Shown: positions 22,225 to 30,795, counted from the first letter of the stretch. The stretch is 34,975 bases of DNA from Nioella sediminis (GCF_001879695.1 NZ_MNBL01000085.1:1-34975); one strand, 5' to 3'. The notes: generated by a model not told the origin, from the sequence alone. Made by a program: numbers and translations.

Positions 22225-23073
22225 TCAGTGCTTTGAATCGTGTACCGGGACGGTTTCCGCCAATGCGCCGCGTGCCCGTTCAGCATCGAGCTTACGTTTA
22301 TAGCCGGTTTGAATGAACTCGACGACAAACAGCACCACGACCGCGAAATAGAAGGTTGTCTTCGACATCGGGATCAGCGCGTAACCGAAGATATGCACCG
22401 CCATGGCCGGGTCGTGGGTGGCGTGTTCGGCGGCAACGCCCGCTTCACCAAGCAGCACGACGCCCACGATCAGCAGGATGAACAGGCCCAGAACCTCGTA
22501 CATCCGGTTCTTCTCGATAAAAGCGGTGACACCATCCGCCAGCAGCAACATCGCAAGACCCGAGAGCAGGATCGCGGCAGCCAAGATCGGGAAAACATCG
22601 GTGATGGCCAGCGCCGACAGCACGGAATCGAAGCTGAAAATCAGGTTCATCAAGACGATGAGCACAACCACCTGAACAGCAGATTTTCCTGATTTTTCAG
22701 GGCCTTCATGGTCAAAATCATGAACCGACAACAGGTGCCCGATTTCCTTGACCGCCGTATACATGATGAAGACGCCACCAAAAACGAAGACGCAGGTGGC
22801 AAAGTTTACGCCGCCTTCCAGAACGCCCTCCCAGTTCATGACGAAGAACGGTTCGGACAGGCTCTCGATCAGCTGGACCATGGTGAAGAGCAAGACGACC
22901 CGCAGCGCCACGGCGATGATGATCCCCCAGAACCGCACTTTCTTTTGGCTTTCCTTCGGGGCCCGCTGGCTTTCAATCGAAATGTAAAGAAGATTGTCGA
23001 AGCCCAGAACCGCCTGCAGGAAGCACAGCATCACCAGGTTGCCGAGGTTTTCGAGGGTCAGGATATCTGCCAT
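22225..23073 (-). CDS. TerC family integral membrane protein
   Basis: A 282-residue inner-membrane protein of the TerC/Alx family, associated with tellurite resistance and, in characterised members, manganese export. About seven to eight helices are visible. The two signature motifs with acidic residues inside helices are present: LQAVLGFDNLLYISIESQ near residue 19-36 and LIFSFDSVLSALAITD near 140-155, each carrying the FD pair thought to bind metal. A later helix reads AAAILLSGLAMLLLADGVTA, and the C-terminus is charged. It is the first gene of the minus-strand operon. A possible promoter (GTGACA, 18 bases, TATTCA on the minus strand) lies about 55-85 bases upstream, back to back with the metZ promoter. 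Confidence 0.93.
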   Translation of the reverse strand: MADILTLENLGNLVMLCFLQAVLGFDNLLYISIESQRAPKESQKKVRFWGIIIAVALRVVLLFTMVQLIESLSEPFFVMNWEGVLEGGVNFATCVFVFGGVFIMYTAVKEIGHLLSVHDFDHEGPEKSGKSAVQVVVLIVLMNLIFSFDSVLSALAITDVFPILAAAILLSGLAMLLLADGVTAFIEKNRMYEVLGLFILLIVGVVLLGEAGVAAEHATHDPAMAVHIFGYALIPMSKTTFYFAVVVLFVVEFIQTGYKRKLDAERARGALAETVPVHDSKH

Positions 23074-23182
23074 TTTCTATCGCCTTGATCTATCGCTTTT
23101 TCCGGGCTCTTGCCGGGTCTCTTCGTCTGAATAATCACTTGGGGCGGCGATTGTCACGCCTTTCCCCGCGTCGGGTTCCCTC

Positions 23183-23211
23183 TTGCCAAGTCCCACGCGC
23201 TGGCTTATCCC
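23183..23211 (+). promoter_or_regulatory. Promoter of the metZ operon
   Basis: TTGCCA and TATCCC are separated by exactly 17 bases. Transcription would begin about 8 bases later, at the first bases of the SAM-II aptamer. Confidence 0.65.
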
Positions 23212-23218
23212 GTTGCCA

Positions 23219-23273
23219 TCGTGGCGATTTGTTAACCGGATTGCGGGCCACGTTAAACAAGCCGCTAAAGAGG
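23219..23273 (+). promoter_or_regulatory. SAM-II riboswitch
   Basis: The aptamer matches the SAM-II class known upstream of metA, metZ and metX in Alphaproteobacteria. P1 is CGTGGC with GCCACG; the loop side reads GATTTGTTAACCGGATTGCG, and the 3' part reads TTAAACAAGCCGCTAAAGAG, the class-specific pattern. It binds S-adenosylmethionine and represses methionine synthesis genes. It is followed 28 bases later by an intrinsic terminator, and then metZ. Confidence 0.92.
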
Positions 23274-23300
23274 TCGAGCAGCGCCATCCATGGCTCTTGC

Positions 23301-23331
23301 CCCCGACCGTTCACCCGGTTCGGGGTTTTTT
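23301..23331 (+). terminator. Terminator between the SAM-II aptamer and metZ
   Basis: CCCCGA-CCG pairs with CGG-T-TCGGGG (one bulged T) and is followed by six T residues. It lies in the metZ leader 29 bases before the start codon, so it can serve as a transcriptional attenuator. Confidence 0.82.
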
Positions 23332-23359
23332 CATGCCTCGGGCCAGCAAAGGACCGTGA

Positions 23360-24565
23360 ATGACAATGGGACCGAAACAGCTTCCCGCCGACGCCAAGCC
23401 CCGCACCCGCGCCGTCCATGGCGGCACCCGCCGCAGCCAGTACGGAGAGGTCAGCGAGGCAATCTTCCTCACGCAGGGTTTCGTCTATGACAGTGCCGAG
23501 CAGGCCGAGGCGCGGTTCATTGAATCGGGCGATGACGAATTCATCTATGCCCGTTACGGCAACCCCACCGTGCGCATGTTCGAGGAACGGATTGCGGCGC
23601 TGGAAGGGACCGAGGACGCCTTCGCCACCGCCTCCGGCATGGCCGCTGTCAGTGGTGCGCTGACCTCGATGTTGAGGGCAGGGGATCACGTGGTCTCGGC
23701 CAAGGCGCTTTTTGGCTCCTGCCTCTATATCCTTGAGGAGGTTCTGACCCGCTTCGGCGTTGAGGTCACCTTCGTCGATGGCACCGACCTGAACGAATGG
23801 AAGGCGGCGATCCGGCCCGACACCAAGGCGGTGTTCTTTGAGAGCATGTCGAACCCGACGCTGGAGGTGATTGACATCAAGGGCGTCAGCGAGCTGGCCC
23901 ATGCGGTCGGGGCAATTGTCGTCGTGGACAACGTCTTTGCCACGCCTGTCCTGCAACGTTCGGGCGATTTGGGGGCCGATGTCATCGTCTATTCAGCCAC
24001 CAAGCATATCGACGGGCAGGGGCGTTGTCTGGGGGGCGTCATCTGCGGCACCCGCCAGTTCATCCGCAAGGTGGTGGAGCCTTATCTCAAACACACCGGC
24101 GGCTCGCTCTCGCCCTTCAACGCCTGGGTGATGCTGAAGGCGCTGGAGACGATGGACCTGCGTGTAAGGGCGCAGGCCGATAGTGCCTACCGGATCGCCA
24201 CCGCGCTGCAGGGTCAGCCCGGTCTGGCCCGCGTAATCCACCCCTTCCTGCCCGATCACCCGCAGCAGAACCTCGCGATAGCGCAAATGGAAGCGGGCGG
24301 GACGATGATTTCTATAGAGTTGCAGGGCGGCAAACCTGCAGCTTTCAAGATGCTGAACGCGCTGCAGGTCATCGTGATCTCCAACAACCTGGGCGATGCA
24401 AAGTCGATCATCACTCATCCGGCCACCACCACCCACCAGCGGCTGACGCCAGAACAGCGCGCCGCGCTTGGCATCTCGGACGGGCTGCTGCGCCTGTCGG
24501 TGGGGCTGGAAGACCCGTCGGATCTGATCGCCGATCTCGAACAGGCTTTGGCGGCGGCCCAATGA
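23360..24565 (+). CDS. metZ: O-succinylhomoserine sulfhydrylase
   Basis: A 401-residue PLP enzyme of the Cys/Met metabolism family that makes homocysteine from O-succinylhomoserine (or O-acetylhomoserine) and sulfide, feeding methionine synthesis. Landmarks: TRAVHGGTRRSQYGEVSEAI, the family start; YARYGNPTVRMFEERIAALE; TASGMAAVSGAL for PLP phosphate; ESMSNPTLEVIDI, VVVDNVFATPVLQR with the PLP-pairing Asp; and YSATKHIDGQGRCLGG with the Schiff-base Lys of SATKH. The C-terminal NLGDAKSIITHPATTTHQRL block is also typical. Length is normal. AAAGGA lies before the ATG; a second ATG two codons downstream is possible. Expression is controlled by the upstream SAM-II riboswitch. The stop overlaps the GNAT start by ATGA. 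Confidence 0.95.
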   Translation: MTMGPKQLPADAKPRTRAVHGGTRRSQYGEVSEAIFLTQGFVYDSAEQAEARFIESGDDEFIYARYGNPTVRMFEERIAALEGTEDAFATASGMAAVSGALTSMLRAGDHVVSAKALFGSCLYILEEVLTRFGVEVTFVDGTDLNEWKAAIRPDTKAVFFESMSNPTLEVIDIKGVSELAHAVGAIVVVDNVFATPVLQRSGDLGADVIVYSATKHIDGQGRCLGGVICGTRQFIRKVVEPYLKHTGGSLSPFNAWVMLKALETMDLRVRAQADSAYRIATALQGQPGLARVIHPFLPDHPQQNLAIAQMEAGGTMISIELQGGKPAAFKMLNALQVIVISNNLGDAKSIITHPATTTHQRLTPEQRAALGISDGLLRLSVGLEDPSDLIADLEQALAAAQ

Positions 24566-25059
24566 CCGAGATCACCATTCACCGTTTTCGGGCGGGAGAG
24601 GGCGACCTGCTGGGGCAGCTCTTTCACCGATCCGTGCATGAGGGCACGGTTAGGGCCTATGATGCCGCGCAACGTGCGGCGTGGAGTCCCCAGCCACCGA
24701 GCGGCCCGGACTGGGAGGCGCGGCTGACGGGGGCCGTGACGCTGGTGGCCTGGGCCGGGAAGGTTCCCGCCGGGTTCATGACGCTTGATCCCGAGACCGG
24801 CTATCTCGACCTCGCCTTCGTCGCGCCCGAATGGCAGGGACATGGCGTGGCGGCGATGCTCTATGGTCTTCTGGAACGCTGCGCGCGACGCCACGGGCTG
24901 GCGCAGCTGAGCACCGATGCCAGCGAATTGGCGCGGCCCTTCTTCCTCCGGCAGGGCTGGCAGGACGGGCCTCGGCAGAAGGTGGAGCGCCACGGCGTCA
25001 CCCTGCACAATTACCCCATGGCAAAATCGCTGAAACCTGCGCTAGAACGGGCGGCATGA
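24562..25059 (+). CDS. GNAT family N-acetyltransferase in the metZ operon
   Basis: A 165-residue acetyltransferase whose start overlaps the metZ stop. Motif A is present as GYLDLAFVAPEWQGHGVAAM, where QGHGVAA is the acetyl-CoA pyrophosphate loop, followed by LLERCARRHGLAQLSTDASE and the motif B region FFLRQGWQ. The N-terminal RFRAGEGDLLGQLFHRSVHE matches the PhnO/YafP-type subfamily that acts on small amines. Substrate unknown. Its coupling to metZ and the downstream amidotransferase means it shares the SAM-II control. Confidence 0.87.
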   Translation: MTEITIHRFRAGEGDLLGQLFHRSVHEGTVRAYDAAQRAAWSPQPPSGPDWEARLTGAVTLVAWAGKVPAGFMTLDPETGYLDLAFVAPEWQGHGVAAMLYGLLERCARRHGLAQLSTDASELARPFFLRQGWQDGPRQKVERHGVTLHNYPMAKSLKPALERAA

Positions 25060-25796
25060 AACCGTTTCTGATCCTGCAACTGCGCCCCGAGGATGAAGCC
25101 GCCGACGAGGAGTTCAACAGCTTCCTTGCCAAGGGCGGGCTGTCGGAGGATGAGGTGCACCGCATCCGGCTCGACAAGCGCGACCTGCCGGGCGGGCTGG
25201 TGCTGGCCGATTATTCCGGCGTGATCGTGGGCGGCGGGCCCGGCTGCGTGTCGGACGCGCCCGAGGACAAGACCCCGCAGGAAGCCAAGATCGAGGCGGA
25301 AATCCTGGGATTGATGCCGCGCATCACCGAGGGCGACGTGCCCTTCATGGGCTGCTGCTACGGGCTCGGCATCCTCGCTCATCACTTGGGCGGAGAGGTC
25401 AGCAAGGCGCGCTATGGCGAGGCGATCGGCGGGGTCGACTGCACCTTGTCCGAAGAGGGAGCGGCAGATCCGCTCTTTGACGGGCTGCCGCGGACGTTCC
25501 GGGCGCTTGTGGGGCACAAGGAGGCCGTGCAGGACCTGCCCCCCGGCGCGGTGCATCTGGCGGCGGCGGAGAGCTGCCCCTTCCAGATGATCCGCTACGG
25601 GCAGAATGTCTACGCTACTCAGTTCCACCCGGAAGCCGATGGCGATAGCTTTGCCACCCGCATCCGCATCTACCGCAACAAGGGATACTTTCACCCAGAC
25701 GAGGCTGACAGCCTGACCGAAGCCTGTCTGGCCGAAGAGATCACTGTGCCCGAACGGGTGCTGAAGAACTTCGTCAACCGCTATCGCAGCGGGTGA
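25056..25796 (+). CDS. Class I glutamine amidotransferase-like protein
   Basis: A 246-residue GATase1-fold protein similar to the glutaminase part of GMP synthase and to YfeJ-type proteins. The nucleophile elbow is GCCYGLG with Cys101, and the His-Glu pair is in TQFHPEAD (His191, Glu193), so the catalytic triad is complete. Other strands are SGVIVGGGPGCVSDA and FRALVGHKEAVQDLP. It lacks a synthetase domain and would release ammonia from glutamine or hydrolyse a related amide. It begins inside the GNAT stop codon and is the last gene of the metZ operon, which ends at the palindromes at 25810. Whether it takes part in methionine metabolism is unknown. Confidence 0.88.
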   Translation: MKPFLILQLRPEDEAADEEFNSFLAKGGLSEDEVHRIRLDKRDLPGGLVLADYSGVIVGGGPGCVSDAPEDKTPQEAKIEAEILGLMPRITEGDVPFMGCCYGLGILAHHLGGEVSKARYGEAIGGVDCTLSEEGAADPLFDGLPRTFRALVGHKEAVQDLPPGAVHLAAAESCPFQMIRYGQNVYATQFHPEADGDSFATRIRIYRNKGYFHPDEADSLTEACLAEEITVPERVLKNFVNRYRSG

Positions 25797-25809
25797 GCGG
25801 GGCGCGGGG

Positions 25810-25852
25810 AAAGCTCTTCGAAGAGCTTTGACAATTTTCTTCGAAGAAAATT
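25810..25852. repeat. Two tandem perfect 20-bp palindromes, CTTCGAAG core
   Basis: AAAGCTCTTCGAAGAGCTTT (25810-25829) and AATTTTCTTCGAAGAAAATT (25833-25852) are both perfect. GGCGCGGGGAA before them and GCGCC after them match the flanks of the pair at 15340. They lie after the metZ operon, and the second palindrome is AT-rich, as at 4184-4236. Confidence 0.9.
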
Positions 25853-25960
25853 CCAGCGCCCCGGTTGAGCCATCCGCCATTCTGACGCCGGATCGCAACA
25901 TGGTGCCGTTTTGGGCGGGTCCGCTCCACCCTTTCTCACCTAGCTCTCGCAACGGAAAAC

Positions 25961-25989
25961 TTGGAATAGCGGGGCGGCTGGCCCATATT
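25961..25989 (+). promoter_or_regulatory. Promoter of folE2
   Basis: TTGGAA and CATATT are 17 bases apart and lie 32 bases before the start codon. I looked for a zinc-uptake-regulator palindrome here and found none. Confidence 0.55.
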
Positions 25990-26021
25990 GTCAGTCTCCA
26001 GACCCCGGGAAGGCCTGCGCC

Positions 26022-27119
26022 ATGAACCTGCAGCTCAACGATCTTGCCACCGCGCCCGACAGCGACGAGGCCCGCAAAGCGCTGGACACCCTGCGCGCAT
26101 GGGCAGCCACCGCGTCGGCGGAGGAGCTGGCCGCGCTCGACCCGTCCATCACCGGACTTCTGCGCAATGCCCCGGAATACCCGGTTTTCAACCGTGACTA
26201 TCCGAAGGATTTCACCGTCGATGCCGAGTACAAGGCGGGCTTGCCCGACCTGCAAAACGGCCCCGCCTCGCTGATCAAGGGGCAGAAACGGGTGATCCAG
26301 CATGTGGGCATTTCCAATTTCCGCCTGCCGATCCGTTACCACACCCGAGATGACGGCGATCTGACGCTGGAAACCTCGGTCACAGGCACGGTCAGTCTGG
26401 AGGCGGAGAAAAAGGGCATCAACATGTCCCGGATCATGCGCAGCTTCTACAACCACGCAGAGCGGACATTCAGCTTCGAGGTGATGGAAGCGGCGCTTGA
26501 CGCCTACAAGACCGATCTCGACAGCTTCGATGCCCGCATCCAGATGCGCTTTTCCTTCCCGATGAAGATCGAAAGCCTGCGCTCCGGCCTCACCGGGTAC
26601 CAGTATTACGATATCGCGCTGGAACTGGTGGAGCAGGGTGGCAGCCGCAAGAAGATCCTGCATCTCGACTATGTCTACAGTTCCACCTGCCCGTGTTCTC
26701 TGGAACTCAGCGAACATGCCCGCGAATTTCGCAACCAGCTGGCAACTCCGCATTCGCAACGCTCGGTGGCGCGGATATCGGTCGAAGTGCCCTTTGGCCG
26801 TGACTGCCTGTGGTTCGAGGACCTGATAGACTTGGCCCGCCATGCGGTGCCAACGGAAACGCAAGTTATGGTCAAACGCGAGGATGAACAGGCCTTTGCC
26901 GAGCTGAACGCGGCGAACCCGATTTTCGTCGAGGACGCCGCGAGGCTCTTTGCGCAGGCCCTGCATGACGAACCCCGCGTGGGAGATTTCCGCATTGTCG
27001 CCAGCCACCAGGAAAGCCTGCACAGCCATGACGCGGTCAGCGTGCTGACCGAGGGCGACACCTTTGCCGCTACCAGCCTTGACCCCAAACTGTTCAAGAC
27101 GCTTTTCCACATTGGTTGA
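26022..27119 (+). CDS. folE2: GTP cyclohydrolase I, type IB (FolE2)
   Basis: A 365-residue cytosolic enzyme converting GTP to dihydroneopterin triphosphate, the first step of folate and queuosine-type pathways. It is the FolE2 form, able to use metals other than zinc. Visible motifs: HVGISNFRLPIRYH, SLEAEKKGINMSRIMRSFYN, then FSFPMKIESLRSGLTGYQYY, and YSSTCPCSLELSEHAREFRN, in which Cys223 or Cys225 provides the metal ligand together with nearby Glu and His residues. The C-terminal FRIVASHQESLHSHDAVSV is also typical. Length is slightly long because of an N-terminal extension of about 50 residues. No FolE (type IA) gene is in the window. It appears monocistronic with its own promoter. Confidence 0.95.
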   Translation: MNLQLNDLATAPDSDEARKALDTLRAWAATASAEELAALDPSITGLLRNAPEYPVFNRDYPKDFTVDAEYKAGLPDLQNGPASLIKGQKRVIQHVGISNFRLPIRYHTRDDGDLTLETSVTGTVSLEAEKKGINMSRIMRSFYNHAERTFSFEVMEAALDAYKTDLDSFDARIQMRFSFPMKIESLRSGLTGYQYYDIALELVEQGGSRKKILHLDYVYSSTCPCSLELSEHAREFRNQLATPHSQRSVARISVEVPFGRDCLWFEDLIDLARHAVPTETQVMVKREDEQAFAELNAANPIFVEDAARLFAQALHDEPRVGDFRIVASHQESLHSHDAVSVLTEGDTFAATSLDPKLFKTLFHIG

Positions 27120-27237
27120 GCCCTGCCCCTGACGCAAACCGGGGTTTCCGGATCGGCATTGGGCAAACGGGTCAGGAAGACATACCTATCAGGTCGAGCC
27201 GGGCAATTGCCCGTCGCAGATATCAAGAGGTAGTCCC

Positions 27238-27459
27238 ATGGCAACCATCGCCCTGTCCCCCGCCGCAACCGGCACCGAGTCCCCGATCCGCAGCTTCTTT
27301 GCCGCGCTCATGCGCGTGTTTTCCGCCTATGACGCCGCCCAGTCCCGCGCCAATCAGGTGCAGCGCCTGAACGGTATGACCGACACCGAACTGGCCCGCA
27401 TCGGTCTGCGCCGCGAAGATATCGCGCGGTATGTTTTCCGCGATATCCTGTATATCTGA
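27238..27459 (+). CDS. DUF1127 small protein
   Basis: A 73-residue protein of the DUF1127 family, short arginine-rich proteins common in Alphaproteobacteria. The diagnostic part is LNGMTDTELARIGLRREDIA, followed by RYVFRDILYI. Some members bind RNA or proteins and affect RNA turnover and phosphate or stress responses. An alanine-rich helix (SFFAALMRVFSAYDAAQSRA) precedes the domain. AGAGG lies just before the start. It is separate from folE2 (118 bases) and from trkH (74 bases). The upstream TTGGGC and ATACCT boxes with 17-base spacing are a weak promoter candidate. Confidence 0.93.
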   Translation: MATIALSPAATGTESPIRSFFAALMRVFSAYDAAQSRANQVQRLNGMTDTELARIGLRREDIARYVFRDILYI

Positions 27460-27533
27460 GGGGCACAGCGAAAGCGCCCGTGCGAAGCTTCTCCGGTTGA
27501 CAGCGCGCGCGGGCCGGGCCAACGCTTCGGCCC

Positions 27534-28982
27534 ATGTACGACCTCAGGCCCATTGGATATGTGATCGGACTGCTTGTCCTCGTGCTGGGGTTGACCATGC
27601 TGGTCCCCATGGGCGTCGATCTCTATTATCAGAACGGGCATTGGCGGGCCTTCCTGGATAGCGCAGTTCTGACGGTGCTGCCCGGTGCGATGCTGGCGCT
27701 GGCCGCGTCCAGCGGGGTCAGCAAGCGACTGTCCATCCAGCAGACTTTTCTTCTGACCACGGGCGTCTGGCTGGCCCTGCCCATCTTCGGTGCGCTTCCC
27801 TTCATACTCGGGGAGACCGAAGCAACCTTCATCGACGCGCTCTTTGAATCCATGTCGGGCCTGACAACGACGGGATCAACCGTCTTCATCCGGTTGGAAC
27901 GGCTGCCCGAGGGGCTGCTCTTCTGGCGCGGGATGCTGCAATGGTTCGGCGGCGTCGGCATCATTGTCGTGGCGATGGTGTTCCTGCCGGAACTGCGCGT
28001 GGGCGGCATGCAGATCTTCAAATCCGAAGCCTTCGATACGATGGGCAAGATCCTGCCCCGCGCAGGTGAGATCGCACAGCAGATTTCGGTGATCTATCTG
28101 GGTCTCACGCTTGTCTGCTCGCTCACCTATGTGGCGCTCGGGATGCCGACGTTTGAGGCGATCGTGCATTCCATGACCACCGTCTCGACCGGTGGGTTTT
28201 CCACCTCTGACGCCTCTTTCGGAGCGTTTCAGGGACCGATGGAATATGCCGCCGCCGTTTTCATGATCCTCGCCAGCCTGCCATTCGTGCGCTACGTGCA
28301 GATGCTGGCCGGCAGCGCCCGGCCGCTCTGGGTCGATACGCAGGTGCGCGCCTATCTGACCACGATCCTGCTGCTGACGATCTTCTTCGCGGTCTACCGG
28401 CTGGTTGTGAACGGCGACCATCTGGAACACGGGTTCCGCGAGGCGATCTTCAACGTGACCTCGATCATCTCGGGCACGGGCTATGCCAGCGTCGATTACC
28501 AGGAATGGGGTGCGATTGCGGTTGTCGTCTTCTTCTTCATCGGCCTGATTGGCGGCTGCGCGGGCTCGACTGCCTGCTCGATCAAGATCTTCCGCTATCA
28601 GTTGCTGATGGCGTCGATCTCGACGCAGCTGCGCAGGCTCTACGCCCCGCATGGCATCTTTGAGCCGCGCTACGAAGGCCGCAAGGTCAGCGAGGAAGTC
28701 CTGTCCTCGGTCATGGCCTTCTTCGTGATGTTCTTCGTCAGCCTCGGTGTGGTGGCGATGCTGCTGGCACTGACCGGGCTGGATTTCGTGACGTCTGTGT
28801 CGGGGGCGGCCACGGCGCTGGCCAATATCGGGCCGGGCCTTGGCAGCGAGATCGGACCGGCGGGCAGCTTCACCAACCTCAATGACACAGCCAAGTGGAT
28901 TCTGACCGTTGCGATGCTGGTCGGGCGGCTGGAGCTGATGGCGGTCTTTGTCCTGTTCACTACCCAGTTCTGGCGGGGGTGA
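27534..28982 (+). CDS. trkH: TrkH family potassium uptake protein
   Basis: A 482-residue inner-membrane potassium channel subunit of the TrkH/KtrB superfamily, which works with the cytosolic NAD-binding TrkA. The four pore-loop filters can be read: TTTGST (about 111-116), STGGFST, SGTGYAS and NIGPGLG, each carrying the selectivity Gly. Between them lie the expected M1-P-M2 helix pairs, plus an N-terminal pair starting LRPIGYVIGLLVLVLGLTML. The membrane-embedded WFGGVGIIVVAMVFLPELRV block and the cytoplasmic IFKSEAF loop are typical. trkA is not nearby. The gene ends at a symmetrical terminator shared with the convergent gene. Confidence 0.95.
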   Translation: MYDLRPIGYVIGLLVLVLGLTMLVPMGVDLYYQNGHWRAFLDSAVLTVLPGAMLALAASSGVSKRLSIQQTFLLTTGVWLALPIFGALPFILGETEATFIDALFESMSGLTTTGSTVFIRLERLPEGLLFWRGMLQWFGGVGIIVVAMVFLPELRVGGMQIFKSEAFDTMGKILPRAGEIAQQISVIYLGLTLVCSLTYVALGMPTFEAIVHSMTTVSTGGFSTSDASFGAFQGPMEYAAAVFMILASLPFVRYVQMLAGSARPLWVDTQVRAYLTTILLLTIFFAVYRLVVNGDHLEHGFREAIFNVTSIISGTGYASVDYQEWGAIAVVVFFFIGLIGGCAGSTACSIKIFRYQLLMASISTQLRRLYAPHGIFEPRYEGRKVSEEVLSSVMAFFVMFFVSLGVVAMLLALTGLDFVTSVSGAATALANIGPGLGSEIGPAGSFTNLNDTAKWILTVAMLVGRLELMAVFVLFTTQFWRG

Positions 28983-29000
28983 ACAGGTCGCGCCCGACAG

Positions 29001-29032
29001 AAAAAGGGCGGCCCCTTCGGACCGCCCTTTTC
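29001..29032. terminator. Bidirectional intrinsic terminator
   Basis: AAAAGGGCGG pairs with CCGCCCTTTT around a short loop (CCCCTTCGGA). It gives a T-tract on both strands and serves trkH from the left and the pseudo-protease gene from the right. Confidence 0.92.
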
Positions 29033-29052
29033 TGTTCACAAGCGCCTTGCGA

Positions 29053-30795
29053 TCAGTTCCAGCAGGTCACCAGAACCGCCAGATCGCTGCCATAGCGGGC
29101 CAGCGCATTGCGGGTCATCGGATCGGCCTGCACGGGGGCCGCGTTGACCCGGACCCCGGCGGTGCCGAGGAATTCCGCCATCCGGTCGCCGCGCAGGGCG
29201 AAGCTGACGCCTTCGGGCAGGGCGCGGCCGGTGTCGGGCTCGGGCAGGACCATGCCGATCACCGCGCCGGTGGCATCCAGTACGGGGGCCCCGGCCTCGG
29301 ACGGTTCGATCGACATTTCAAGCCGCGCCATCGTGTCCTCGCCATTCAGCCCCTGCATGTCGGCCAGCGTGCCGAAGTTCATGGACGCCGCGCCAAGCGC
29401 GCCCTCATAGGGATAGCCCGCAACCGCCACATCACTGCGGATACGTGCCGGAACGGTGGGGAAGCCCGCGTAGGTCGAGGGGGCCAGTGACTGCGTCGGG
29501 CGCAGGACGGCCAGCCCGAGCGCCGGGTCGGAATGGGCCACGGTCATCTCATACCGGTCATTGACCAGAACGCGGGTGCAGGAGGCCACGGCCTCAGCGG
29601 TGGTCAGCACGGTGCCGGTGTTGTCGAGGTAGAAGCCGCTGCGCACCCGGTCGGGCTGACGCACTTCCAGACCGGCCATCAGGTCAACGCCCTGTTCCAT
29701 GCCGGGATCGACCGCGCCGGGGTCGAGCGTGCCGCCAAAGGTGGAGAAACTGTCTTCCATCATGTCCAGAACACGGGTCATCTGCGCATCCCGTTCGGGC
29801 GTCCAGATGAGCGTGAAGCCCTTGATCTGCCCATCTTCCAGACGCGCCACGGTGTGGCTGCGCAGGGTGTCGGACTGACCGGTCAGAACGAAGCTGTTGG
29901 ACCGGCGGTTACGCTCGCCTTCCAGCGGCACGATCTCCAGCGTTTGCATGATTTCGTACAGGCCACCGAGCGTGGCTTCGCTGCCCTCCTGGCTGATCAG
30001 CAGAACCTGAACGCCGGAATCGCCCACGGAATCGAACTGCGCGAAGGGAAACTCGTAGCGGGCGAACTCGACCATCGCCAAGGGCAGGTCGATCTCGATT
30101 CCCGCGCGTTCGTCGCGCACGGTCTGCATGCCAAGCGCATCAAGTTCCGCCTGATAGCTGGCCAGCAGCTCGGCCCGCTGACGCGTGGTCAGGACGCCGG
30201 TTTCCTCATAGCCCTGAGCTGCCTGCCAGGCGGACATGGCGCCACGGGTGCCGGGGCCGAAAGCGCCGTCGATGCCGGAATTGTAGTATCCGAACCATTG
30301 CATCGCGATCTGCAGCGCCTCGCGTCCCTGCTGATCAAGCTGACGTTCGCTTTGCCGGGCCTCGGCCACGGTTTCCTCGGGCAGTACCGGCGCAGCAGGC
30401 TGCGGGGTGCCTGCGATGGTGGGGGCCTCGGTTACGGTGCCGGGGGCCAAGGTGTTGGCACCAATGGGGAAAAACTGTTGCTGGTAGATGTCCACTTCGG
30501 ACAGATAACTGTCCTGCGGAATGGCCCCCTGTGCGCGCAATTGGTTCAGAACCGCCGCGCCTTCGCCGGGCGTGTAGGGCCCGAGCGCGATGGCATACCA
30601 GCCGGTGCGCAGACGATAGCCGTTCACCGCTGGCAGCAGCCGCGAATAGGCGCGCACCCGGCCCTCGGCGGTGGCCAGATCGGGATGAGCCTCCATCTGG
30701 ACCCAAACACGGTCCTGTGCCTGGGCGTCATCGGCCCCGAATACGGCCATGCCCAGTATGATCAAAAGACACAAAACAATCCGGCGTGCTGCCAT
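29053..30795 (-). CDS. Exported SPOR/peptidoglycan-binding protein with inactive trypsin-like domain
   Basis: A 580-residue secreted protein. Signal peptide: about 1-26 ([20 protein letters not shown]). Residues 28-105 form a SPOR-like repeat ([35 protein letters not shown]). Residues about 157-213 are a PG_binding_1 domain ([20 protein letters not shown], then [17 protein letters not shown]). A central domain follows, and residues about 385-545 have a trypsin/HtrA fold. All three catalytic positions are changed: the His of VLTTAH is Glu401 (VLTTAEAV), the Asp of DLAVL is Gly427 (LGLAVL), and the Ser of GNSGGP is Ala501 (SEAGAP). It is therefore a likely pseudo-protease that binds the cell wall or another protein. 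A ribosome site (AGAGG) directly precedes the start. Confidence 0.85.
   Translation of the reverse strand: MAARRIVLCLLIILGMAVFGADDAQAQDRVWVQMEAHPDLATAEGRVRAYSRLLPAVNGYRLRTGWYAIALGPYTPGEGAAVLNQLRAQGAIPQDSYLSEVDIYQQQFFPIGANTLAPGTVTEAPTIAGTPQPAAPVLPEETVAEARQSERQLDQQGREALQIAMQWFGYYNSGIDGAFGPGTRGAMSAWQAAQGYEETGVLTTRQRAELLASYQAELDALGMQTVRDERAGIEIDLPLAMVEFARYEFPFAQFDSVGDSGVQVLLISQEGSEATLGGLYEIMQTLEIVPLEGERNRRSNSFVLTGQSDTLRSHTVARLEDGQIKGFTLIWTPERDAQMTRVLDMMEDSFSTFGGTLDPGAVDPGMEQGVDLMAGLEVRQPDRVRSGFYLDNTGTVLTTAEAVASCTRVLVNDRYEMTVAHSDPALGLAVLRPTQSLAPSTYAGFPTVPARIRSDVAVAGYPYEGALGAASMNFGTLADMQGLNGEDTMARLEMSIEPSEAGAPVLDATGAVIGMVLPEPDTGRALPEGVSFALRGDRMAEFLGTAGVRVNAAPVQADPMTRNALARYGSDLAVLVTCWN

Noticed and set aside
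25853-26021. Zur operator upstream of folE2
   Set aside because: FolE2 is often zinc-regulated, but no AT-rich Zur-type palindrome is present; only the AT-rich tandem palindromes of the repeat family and a promoter are seen.
25011-27137. A 708-codon open frame antisense to the amidotransferase and folE2 genes
   Set aside because: Codon-position GC bias in GC-rich DNA opens such frames; both plus-strand genes are clear family members and the antisense product resembles nothing.
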